A DNA stretch of 64,000 nucleotides from Artocarpus heterophyllus (taxonomy: Eukaryota; Streptophyta; Magnoliopsida; Rosales; Moraceae), in assembly GCA_025403435.1 (NCBI GenBank), contig CM046341.1, positions 2,799,183 through 2,863,182 of the forward strand, given 5' to 3'. The notes below the pieces were generated by a model. The model did not search any database and was not told where the DNA came from. It saw only the letters and a list, made by a program, of their open reading frames with translations. This document shows, one piece after another, positions 10,101-19,700 of this stretch; the stretch's first letter is position 1; the number at the start of each line of letters is the position of its first letter. The translations under genes and the position numbers were made by a program.

Positions 10101-11908
10101 AACAATTTCAACACCCATGTCCCGTATCAAATCATGCATTGATAGCTTGTTGGAACGGTCAATAGTTATTAGAGACTTATCAATGAGAACTCTAATCCCC
10201 ATAGACACGCCCAAGTGATAACTATCAAGTACTCTTTTTGCAACATCTTGCTCTGTGTCGGTAAAGAAAAATGCAATATCGAGAAAAAGATTTTTCTCAT
10301 CGTAACTTAGTCCATCGTAACTTATTTTCAACACATTTTGAACTTTGTTGTTGGGAATATTTTCCAACTTTTTTAATTCACTTTCCCATTCTTCTATGCT
10401 CTTGGAATATAGGTGACAACCCAAAACTTTAAGGGCTAAAGGAACACCTTTGGCATATCTAGTGACCATGCTTTTTGAGATTTCTTCATAAACTTGTGAG
10501 GGAGAGTTCCCTTTAAATGCTTTAGTATAAAAAAGCTGAAGAGCTTCATTGAAATTTAATTCATCAACCTCATATATTCCATCGGCTTTAATGTTATTTA
10601 ACACTTGCTTATCTCTAGTTGTTATAATGATTCTACTCCCACAACCAAACCAATTGCGATCTCTAGCCAAATATTCTAATTGATCCACATCATCTACATC
10701 ATCAAGAACAATAAGCACCTTTGTATGCTTAAGCCTATTCTTTACAAATTGATTGACATTTTCTATGTGCTCTTCCAATAATTCACAGAAAAGTTTCTTT
10801 TGCAACTTATCGAGTTTGTGTGGCTTTGACTTGATATCCCGTAGGAAACAACAACTTTCAAACTGATGAGCATAGCAATTGAGTATGACTTCAGCGAGGG
10901 TTGTTTTTCCAATGCCGCCCATGCCCCAAATGCCTATAATACGAACATCTAACAAGTTGATTTGTAGCAATTGTTCAATTGTCTGAACTTGTTTGTGAAT
11001 TCCAATTAGATCCTCGATATCATCTTTGGAGGACATATCATCCAACTTTTTTAGGATGTCTTCGACAATTTCCTCAACTACTTCAGACTTAGATCTATCG
11101 TACACAACAAAAGAGTAGTAGGTAAGAACCAGAACTTGAAATCCAATTAATCAATATTCAGATCTTGCATACGAAGCAGACAAAGCTAACAACCAATGAT
11201 TACAGAGCTATTCCGCATTTTTTTTTTCTCTGAAACGTCTGATTCATTTATCAACCTAAAGTCTGCAATTCAACTACAAGCGATCATACTTTTAGGCAAA
11301 CCAAATTAACGAACAAGGAAAACTAAGTCAAACTAAAATCCAAACACTACTTATCTAAAATATTAATAACCAAAAAAAGCCGTCTAATTAAATCAAAACT
11401 AAATATCAAAAGGTAGAGTATACCTTGTGGCTGGTATAGTCCATCCAGATATATTGCTTGCTTCTTTGAAAGCATTTCTCCATAGTCGCACCTTTTCATC
11501 CTCAAAGCATTTTTCCTGTTTAGCAAACGCAACTGCGTAGCTGTTTCGTTGTTTTCGTACATCTGCCGGATCTACATGGTAAAAAATTGGAACGACGAGC
11601 TGCTTGTTTACCTCTTTGCATCGAAGAATATGAGCGAGTTCAGTCAAGCACCACGAGGAAGAAGCATAATTCTCTGAGAAAATGACTACAGAAATCTTTG
11701 ACTCCTCAATTGCTTTCGAAAGTGTTGGTGAAATTTCATCTCCTTTCTCAAGACTTTCCTCGTCCATGTAGGCCCTGACTTTTTTCCGACGCAAAGAAGT
11801 ATAAACATGGCTGGTGAAATCGTTACGAGTGTCCTCACCTCTGAAACTTATGAAAACATCGTATGTTGTTTTCGTCGGATTGATTGGAGAAGAAGAAGAT
11901 GCAGCCAT
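7125..11908 (-). CDS. TNL1: TIR-NB-LRR-C-JID immune receptor with zf-RVT-like C-terminal domain
   Basis: Intracellular NLR immune receptor. Exons by splice consensus and phase: 11908-11424, 11094-10017, 9933-9637, 9552-8647, 8424-8329, 8249-7125; 3987 nt, 1328 aa, no stop or shift. TIR (about 14-161) has SSWCLTEL with the NADase Glu at about 90. NB-ARC: P-loop GMGGIGKTT (about 219), kinase-2 VLIVLDDVD (about 288), [15 protein letters not shown] (about 314), GLPL-type GVPLALKVLG (about 378), MHD (about 481). LRRs fill exons 3-4. C-JID occupies about 958-1105. The same exon continues into a zf-RVT-like domain (about 1135-1225) with knuckle C1181-x2-C-x8-H-x4-C, and ends in PKRAK, a possible nuclear signal. 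LRR-to-C-JID order is normal for TNLs; the zinc knuckle is not. Regulation and ligand unknown. Confidence 0.88.
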
Positions 11909-11979
11909 AACTAAAGCAAAAGATGACTATTTCTTAGACTAGGCTCTCTGAATAAGAATAAGGCTTAATTTTAATTTTT

Positions 11980-11993
11980 TATATGTATATATA
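11980..11993 (-). promoter_or_regulatory. Putative TATA box of TNL1
   Basis: The run TATATATACATATA (minus strand) lies about 70-85 bases upstream of the ATG at 11908. The copy in TNL2 (about 22220-22235) is a longer TA run. Based on position and composition only. Confidence 0.35.
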
Positions 11994-12397
11994 ACAACAA
12001 CTCTGATTTGTTTATTAACAGCACAAAAAGTGGTATCTTCCATGAAGGTTCTGTCAAAATTCTACAGGATAAGAGATTGCGTAACCTTTAATTTGCCTAA
12101 TTTTTTGGGTGAGACATGAACGAGGACCCATAATAAGTCAATATTGTTGAAAAAAAAAGTCACTCTGTAAATATTGAAAAAAAAAAAAGAAAGAGAGATT
12201 AATCATGCTTCACTTAAATGCATTATTGGCCTTCTCATGAAAAATGAGTTGGCCCCACTACCTGCATAAATGGGACCCAATCTTTTTGTGGTAGATATAT
12301 AGAACCCACTCCTTATGGGACGAAAGTCCTTGCTTAACGGAGCCCAATAGTATTCTTTTATTTTACTGCACTCTCTGTTTAATAGCTACTATTATTT

Positions 12398-12892
12398 TGT
12401 GACCCAAAATCTTTAGTAGTAAAGTAGCGTCGCGGTGCTTGAAAGTAGGGCTGCAGCGCTACAATCTAGCGTCGCGGTGCTCCAATCTGAAAATCAGCGC
12501 CGCGGCACTCCAATGCGGCCTAATAGTGTATTTTACGTTTTTTACGCGTTTTTGGGTTATTTTGGGCTAAGGTTTGAGTCTCTAAACATATAAATACATC
12601 ATATTCTCCATAGCACATATAGTAAGTCACATTAGAGAGTCACAAAAATTTTTATAGAGATCATAGTGTTGAGAGTGATACAGAGAGCTCAGTCTTGTGA
12701 GTTTGTGAGTGATTGAGTGAGTGAATTTCTGTATTTGAGTGCTCTAAACACCGTTGTAATTTCTTTTTGTGATTAGTGAATTGCTTCTCCTCTGCCCGTG
12801 GTTTTTTTCACCCTTCATTAGGGTTTTTCCACGTAAATCTTGTGTGCAATTTTCCCTCTATTTCTTGTTGCTTATTGCTTTGATTTCTACCA
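12398..12892 (+). mobile_element. LTR of a second copia element
   Basis: Plus-strand LTR inferred to run from TGTGACCC (12398) to CTACCA (12892), about 495 bp, followed after two bases by the PBS. It begins nine bases past the point where the TNL1 upstream flank stops matching TNL2. Around 12428-12512 it contains repeated GCG-rich motifs (AGCGTCGCGGTGCT, AGCGCCGCGGCACT). No 3' LTR is found downstream. Confidence 0.65.
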
Positions 12893-12894
12893 AG

Positions 12895-12906
12895 TGGTAT
12901 CAGAGC
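12895..12906 (+). other. Primer-binding site, initiator tRNA-Met type
   Basis: TGGTATCAGAGC, two bases after the LTR, the standard copia PBS. Confidence 0.85.
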
Positions 12907-12923
12907 TTTGGCTTTGATTTGCA

Positions 12924-13613
12924 ATGGCAACCATGAAATTTGATATTCCGCTGCTGGATCGCACAACGAGGTTTTCTCTATGGCAAGTGAAGATGCGTGC
13001 TGTTCTAGCACAGATGGACCTTGATGATGCGCTATTGGGTTTCGATAAGATGCCCTCATCATGGTCGAAGGAGGAAAAGGAGCGTAAGGACCGAAAGGCT
13101 CTGTCCCAAATACACCTTCATCTGTCAAATCAGATTTTACAGGATGTACTGAAGGAGAAGACTGCTGCTGCTTTGTGGCTCAAGCTGGAGCAATTATGCA
13201 TGACCAAGAGTCTTACTAGTAAACTTCATTTAAAACAGCGTCTATACTCTCATCGAATGTCTGAAGGTACGTCTCTTGAGGATCACTTAACTGTGTTTAA
13301 GGAGATTGTGTCTGATTTGGAGGCTATGGAAGTTAAGTATGATGAAGAAGACCTTGGGTTAATTTTATTATGTTCACTGCCTTCATCATATGCCACATTT
13401 AGGGATACTATCTTGTATAGTCGGGACACTCTTACCCTAGATGAGGTTTATGAGGCATTATTTTCTAAAGAAAAGATGAAGCAGTTAGTTATTGGATCTG
13501 AAACACAAGGAGAGGGTCTAGTTGTTAGAGGTAGAACCCAAGAGAGAAGTTCTGGGACTGAGATTAGGGCCAAAATGACATCGAATATAACACATGAGGA
13601 AGGGCCAAAATGA
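12924..13613 (+). pseudogene. Copia Gag, 5' fragment
   Basis: ATG 18 bases after the PBS. The product starts MATMKFDIPLLD and reads as a UBN2-type Gag: WQVKMRAVLAQMDL, WLKLEQLCMTKSL, LHLKQRLYSHRMSEG, LLCSLPSSYATFRDT. This is the Tnt1/Tork-like copia arrangement. The recognisable Gag ends at about 13560, before any CCHC knuckle, where a minisatellite begins and supplies the last codons and the stop. No protease, integrase or RT follows, so the element is truncated or internally deleted. Confidence 0.85.
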
Positions 13614-13930
13614 CAGGTAACAGAGGGTGGAGAGGGCCAAAACGACAGCTCATAGGGGTAGGAAAGGCCAAAACTACAACTCACAGGGGTGGGGAGGGCC
13701 AAAACGACATCGAACATAACACATGGGGAAGGGCCAAAACGACAGATAACAGAGAGTGGGGAAGGTCAAAACGATAGCTCACAGGGATGAGGAATGGCCA
13801 AAACCACATTGAATTTAACACATAGGGAAGGGCTAAAACGACAGGTGGTGGGGAGGGCTAAAACGACAGCTCATATGGGTGGGGAATGGCCAAAATGACA
13901 TCGAATATAATACATGGGGAAGGGTCACGA
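13560..13930 (+). repeat. Two-level minisatellite in the copia remnant
   Basis: Direct repeats built on the core GGGCCAAAACGACAGCTCAC plus a GGGGTGGGGA-like spacer, about 30-33 bases each. They are grouped into a higher-order unit of about 95-130 bases that starts at GACATCGAACATAACACATG (near 13575, 13708, 13806 and 13898). Copies differ by a few substitutions. There is no long open frame through it. Confidence 0.85.
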
Positions 13931-14260
13931 TGAAACAGGGAGTTCTGACAATCAATCCATACTTTACAAAAGTACAGTCATTATGCCGTGAAATTTCAGA
14001 ACTTGATCCTGAGGCCTGTATTAAAGAACCCAGAATGAAAAAAATAATCGTTCATGAGTTGAGACTAGAGTACTGAGGCTTTGTTGTTGCTGTACAAGGT
14101 TAGCCTACTCAACCATCACTTGTTGAGTTTGAAAACTTGCTTATTGGTCAAGAGGCACTGGCAAAGTAGATGGGTGGAGTCTCACCAAAAAGTGACAGAA
14201 GTATTAAATAGATTAAGAATTTGCCAACGTGAGTTAGAATTAATTTTGGTTAAAAACAAT
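13931..14260 (+). pseudogene. Second copia Gag fragment
   Basis: The frame reads FTKVQSLCREISELDPEA and KIIVHELRLEY, then after a frameshift a stretch resembling VQG-QPSLVEFENLL-GQEAL. This is the UBN2_2-type Gag of a different copia lineage from the fragment at 12924. It carries at least one frameshift and stops. It lies directly after the minisatellite, so two unrelated Gag pieces are joined here. Confidence 0.6.
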
Positions 14261-14261
14261 G

Positions 14262-14364
14262 AAGCATATGAGAGCTTTATACTATAACAACGTTTTATTT
14301 TTTACTGTAATATGTTATGATATATTTACTGTTTGAGTTCTAACTCACTTAGCCAGACACCCTA
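14262..14364. mobile_element. MITE family 1, partial copy
   Basis: Shares the core TGAGAGCTTTATACT...TTTACTGTAA...ACTGTTT with copies at 35945, 42590 and 45846, and ends CCAGACACCCTA, close to the CCAAACACCCTT terminus of the 45.8 kb copy. The left terminal repeat is not recognisable. Confidence 0.5.
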
Positions 14365-15210
14365 GCTTTTTCTCTATGTCTTGCCAAAGTTGTTTAATCG
14401 GCCATTGACGGCATGCCACGAGAAAGAACTACGGGATAGCTCGTGAAGGAGCGAAGTCATTCATTTCGCCATGTGGTGCAGAGTTCACACCTTCACGCAG
14501 GCATTTGATCATGGTAAGCTATGCAGTTAAATGTTTAATCACTTCATAATAATGATCCAAATATTCCAGATAATGATTGACTAAATGTTAGTATCCTTTA
14601 TTTTTTTTCCCTAACAATAACAACTAAATAGTTTTTCATTTTATAACTATGATTAATCAAGCAAATAAACTTTTAGTCATTTTTAGTAACCAGCCAATAT
14701 CACCAAAATCATCCTTAGTTGCCTATAGAGGAAACCCAATAACCACAATCATGGTCACAGCTATTATAACTACTACGCCAATAGAAGCACAAGAACAGAT
14801 AAAAAAAGAGTGTTAAAAAAATCAAAATGAAAAGTTTCTAAATTTTATCACAATTATAGTTACTTTTTCAGTCAAGACAAAGTTCTAAAAAGCTTTGCTC
14901 TTTACACTTCCTCAATTAGAAGGACAAAAGAGCTATTCCCCACCCCTTATAATTTGTTCCATTAAGGCGCTATCAAGAACTTAGAGCTTTCCTAAAGCCC
15001 ACATCATTATACTTTCTTTTCTTATTGTTTCGTGAAGGAAAACAAGGTCAAAGCTAAGTATATCTACGTTCTGGAGCATAAAAAAGGAATTAAAAACTTA
15101 CCCTCTCTCTGTCATTTTTTTTTTTTTTTGGTATTTTGCTTGTGACAGTTTAGACTTGATGCAATTCAAATTGTGATAAAGCAAAGTAGTATATATCTAA
15201 CTTGAATTTG
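14355..15210. repeat. Flank block S', paralogous to 38040-38950
   Basis: Non-coding segment collinear with 38040-38950, about 75-80 percent similar by eye. Anchors are TCTTGCCAAAG (14378 / 38043), CACAATCATGGTCA (14745 / 38438) and TTTGCTCTTTACA (14894 / 38587). Both blocks lie upstream (5') of minus-strand TNL sequence, so they look like the old upstream flank of a duplicated TNL unit. I see no convincing gene in either. Confidence 0.7.
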
Positions 15211-15237
15211 ATTTATATCCAAAGCAAAGTAGACTTG

Positions 15238-15868
15238 AATTTGTTTAATGAACACGGTTATGTAATTATTGCATCAGTAGAATACGCGTGCCAAAGGAAA
15301 CATATGGGGCCTTTCAAGCAAGAAAATTCCAAAAAACATCGCGTTGATTTCGCTTGAACAAGCAATAAGTGGATTTTTTTGTTTTTGTGTTTGTTTTTGG
15401 TAAAGAAAGTTAAAGTTGGAAGTTTTTCCACAATAGTATTATTTTTTTTTTAGTCTTTTTTTTTAGGGATTTTTTTTATGAGTTTTTCTTCATGAGTTAA
15501 TGTAATTTAATCTCAAAAAGGCAAATTGAATGAACTTAATTTTATCACTTTCCAAGCATTTCATTCGTGGGTGGTTTAACAAAGAGTAGCATTTGCACCT
15601 TGTTAGTAGTAATTTAACTTGTTAATTGATCTCTTCCTTCTTTGAAGAGACTACTTTAGCGTTGTTACTCTAGTGTTGTTTCTTTGGACGAGAGGAATGC
15701 TTGTATTATTATATCGTTGCCATTATTATCACTACTATAAAAAATATTCAGTAAGATCTAATCGACATACTTCTTGGAATTTTCTTGCTTGAAAGGCCCC
15801 ATATGTTTCCTTTGGCACGCCTATTCTACTGATGCAATAATTACATAACCGTGTTCATTAAACAAAAT
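15238..15868. repeat. 93-base inverted repeat with a neighbouring direct repeat
   Basis: 15238-15330 and 15776-15868 are reverse complements with only about two or three mismatches. Just outside the right end of each arm on the plus strand lies the same sequence in direct orientation (GCTTGAACAAGCAATAAGTG at 15353 and 15910). The second junction carries a run of about 24 A (15873-15896). The 445-base spacer has no gene. Confidence 0.85.
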
Positions 15869-15939
15869 TTATAAAAAAAAAAAAAAAAAAAAAAAACAGC
15901 GTTGCTTTCGCTTGAACAAGCAATAAGTGGATTTTTTTT

Positions 15940-16714
15940 GTTTTTGTTTGGATTTTTTTTGTTTTTGTTTTTGTTTTTGCTTTTGTTTTTGGTAACTAAG
16001 GAGGCGTTTGGAATGCAATAATCAGTAGTAATCATATTCTTGAAAAAATGATAATAGACAAAATAATTCCTAGGAAACTAATATTATCATGTTCGGTTAT
16101 ATATAAAAATCTTCTACTAGATTCTTAGAAAATATAGCTAAAACCAGTAGTTAAAATCAATTTTTAGTTAAACATACTGTAGCACATAAAAGACTTACAC
16201 TGAAATAATTTTTTGTTTTTTATTGTATCATAACAGAGTTTTTTATTGTTTATTGGTTTTACCTAATAGTCAAACTCCTTCCAATTGAATACAGGCAATT
16301 ATTTTAGATTATGCGTTGATGAAATGTAGTCTGACTAGGATTTCCATCTTTTTTTCTCCAATAAATATTAAATATATGTTGCATAGCATTCATAGTGCTA
16401 CCTCGTTCACTCTCGCTTGATATCTGTTCTCTAAGGGAGAGCACCGAATACAATACGGTGTCGTTCTCAACCTTGACTCCCCAAACGACATGGCAAAGTA
16501 AAATAATCAACAACGGACCCAAATAAAAACGACATAGCTAAGTGATATAACCAACAGACGACATAGCGGTCCAAAACATGACAAGCAAAGCTAAAAACAA
16601 AAACAGAACCAAATAAAAACGACATAGCCAAGTAAAATAACCAACAGACAACATGGCGTTCCAATACATAACCAGCAAAGCTAACAAACGACAACAGACC
16701 CAAATAAAGGAAAA
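15940..16714. other. AT-rich spacer, no gene seen
   Basis: T-rich tracts, then 16010-16300, which resembles a decayed MITE (starts GGCGTTTGGAATGCAATAAT and has internal sequence weakly like family 1). After that, 16490-16700 has short repeated phrases (AACCAACAGAC, GACATAGC, twice each). No coding sequence recognised. Confidence 0.5.
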
Positions 16715-19700
16715 TAAACAACGTCAAGTCAAGTTTCTACATCAACAAACTTGAGGGGAAAGACATCCAGAGCAGTCTGAAACTTTGTGAAGAGACTGAA
16801 ACTCATTCAGTACATAACAACATCTGTTCAATCTTTTCAACTTCCACTATCTGAATATCTAATATGGCATTTGGATCACTGGTTCAAACTACAGAAACAA
16901 ACTGAAAGTGATGTAGAAATTCATATTTTATAAAAGAATACACTACAGCAATTCTAGTTCGAAACGGTGAGCCGAACATGACATGAGTCTTCCTCAGTTC
17001 TCTATACTAAAAGATTACAACAGAACCAAAATATACCTCAGGTGTAAAGTACTTATATCCACATTCCGATTTTGTTGACTCCTTTGTCCTATCATGTTAG
17101 TCCACAAAGCTACATTCAGATTTCCTGATGGATAATTGACCAAAACACAACTAAAGTGTTGAAAATTAACCAACCCAAATTTATCAAAAAGAAAAAAAAA
17201 ATTGACGGAATCAACCCTTACCTTTCTGAGCTCCAAAAAGCAGCTTTTTTTTCATCCTATAGCCTTCCTTTCTGTATTAGTTTGGGATAAGAAAATCATG
17301 AACTCCGACAATAATCGAAAATGTTACAAAAATGGATGATTAAATACATTATTACCTGCAATCAGGGTAAGAAATGTAACTGTTCAAAGGGATCAGAAAA
17401 TTTAGCTCTCTTGGGATATGGTTCAATCATATTGGAGTCCCTCACAGAAGCTCTAGAAACAGAGTTACAAGAGCCAAGATGTTCGACATGAATAACATAA
17501 TTGAATTGTGCTTCCACAGAGGAATGGACATCCGCAATGTGAAACGCCTTCGCTTCACGAACGAGCTTATTCCTTGCAAGCCAAATAGTATCCACAAGTA
17601 CAGAAGCATAAAGTAAGAATTCTCCATCAAAATGTATGTTTGAGTTTGCATCCCCAAATAACACCAATTCTAGAAAAGAAGCCATGGAATCACAGAGGAG
17701 GAAATCTGTGCGGAGACACCATCGCGACATGAACCAAAGAGGTTGAACACTTTGACAATATAGAAAGAGATGGGTGGCACTTTCCAAAACCATGCCGCAG
17801 AGTGGGCAAGTAGTGTCTGCCACATCTGTTTGGCGATTAACAACTTCTCTTACTGGCAAAAAATCCCAAACAAGCATCAGCCATAATTCCTTGTGCCTTT
17901 GTCGTATCTTGGCATTCAACAACTTCTCACAAAGTTGCTGCCTAGATGGGAAAAATTGAAATCCATGTAAATAATATAACATATTCTTCCAAAATCCATT
18001 TGGTTGTAGCTCGTTTGTGACAATGGCGGTGATACCAAACTCAATTGCATCTCGAAGACATAGCAGCCGGATCCCGCACCTTTTTATGCGTTTTAATGGA
18101 TCACTAAAACTAAAATGAAATGACATCTCTACAACAGAATCAAAGTCAAAGGCACTTGTATCCAAATGCGTGGTCATTAACACCTGGTTTATGTCCCGAT
18201 TGCTTCCATACCATGTGGACTCCGAGACACATCGGAGGCGCCTTTCAAAATTATAGTTGGTTTTGAGATGGATTTCTATGTTCAAATATACCTCGTTTTC
18301 GAGATCATCATCATGGGCATTTTCAACAACAAAGCAAAGAGCAAAACCCATGAAGTTGTTCGGACTATACCAGAGTGGGGGAAGCTTCATGTTTATTGAA
18401 CATCCCAAATTTTGATAGCTAAACCATTTTGGAATTTCGTCTCCTGGATAACAAAGAAGAACTTCAAGTAAAGGCACATGCCTTTCCTGTACCGTAAACA
18501 GATCATATTAATTTCAAATATGAAAATTAATTCATTTATCTTAAATATAGAAAGAAGAGATATACCTTTTCGGGTCTAGGTACGTCATGTCGTATTTCAG
18601 TGCCCAAACGTGCGACCGAAAGTTTACTCATGATTTTCTTGTTATCCAACTTTATCCAACTCTGAAACAACAAATAATAAAATTAAGATACCATGTATTT
18701 GAACCAGAGAAATGAGAGAGAAACTTTAACAATCGGATACTAATATTTCTCTTGTATTGGGGAAAGTTCTATATTGAAACTCAGTCATGATGTTTTTGAG
18801 ATCAACTTTGAGCAACAAAGTAATATCAAACATGAATATTTAATCAGTAGTTTATTATAATGGGAGAGAGAGTGGATATATACCTTACGTCTCAATGGAA
18901 ATAATATTAATGCAAGAGCTCTAATCTGAAATTCAGTTACGATGTTCTTGATATCCAACTTTAAGCAACCTTCAAACGAAATTAAAAACTGCACCCCAAG
19001 ACACAAATCTCGAATAGGCCCTTCTGCGAGGATACTCCACGAATTTGACAGTGTCTCCAACAAAGTGCACCCCCTTGCATTAACTTGCTTCATTGTCAGT
19101 GGAAGCTCTGGTAGAGATTGAAGGAGCTTGCAACAACTTATGTTTAAAGATCTCAACTTAGAAAGTTTGATGCTTTCAGGTATTCTAACAACATTTGTTT
19201 CAGATAGATTTAATGAGTTTAATATGGGTAAAGAGAAGACCCAATCAGGTATTTCAGATACGCTGGTGTTTTGTAGCTCTAAACTTGCAATATAAACTAG
19301 TTTTTCGATTGACGAAGGCAACTGTCTAATCCCTGTTTTTTGCGTTTTAAATACAATTAGTTGTTCCATGGGCTCCAAAATTTCTGGCAAGTACTCTAAA
19401 CCTATGCAACCTATGAGATAAAGCTCTCGGAGAGATTTTAACTCGAAGAAGTTGGCCGGAAGGCTCTTAAGCCTTTTGCAGTCCGTTAAATCAAACATCA
19501 GAAGATGAGAAAGGTGCACAATTGATGGGGGGACATTCTGTATTGCAGTCTCAGCCATATCCAAATTTCTTATGTTCTTCGGAAGTTCTGGAAACTTGTG
19601 AAAGTTTGAGCAGCCAAATAAATCTAGAAACTGCAGGGATTCCAACTTGCCAATGCTGCTTGGAAGATTCTCAAGACGTACACAACGACTCAAATTTATC

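Larger units (their letters stand above)
6476..12389. repeat. Segmental duplication, copy A (TNL1 unit)
   Basis: This block matches 16715-22603 almost base for base (about 98-99 percent by eye) through the TNL gene, its introns, its 3' flank and its promoter. The match begins at TAAACAACGTC (6476) and is lost at 12389 after TAGCTAC. Both ends lie within a few bases of copia LTR edges (6472 and 12398). Copy A has about 29 extra bases near 12285 relative to copy B. Confidence 0.92.

Noticed and set aside
16467..16727. Hydrophobic 86-residue frame with repeated phrases
   Set aside because: Comes from short direct repeats in the spacer; no start context or homology.
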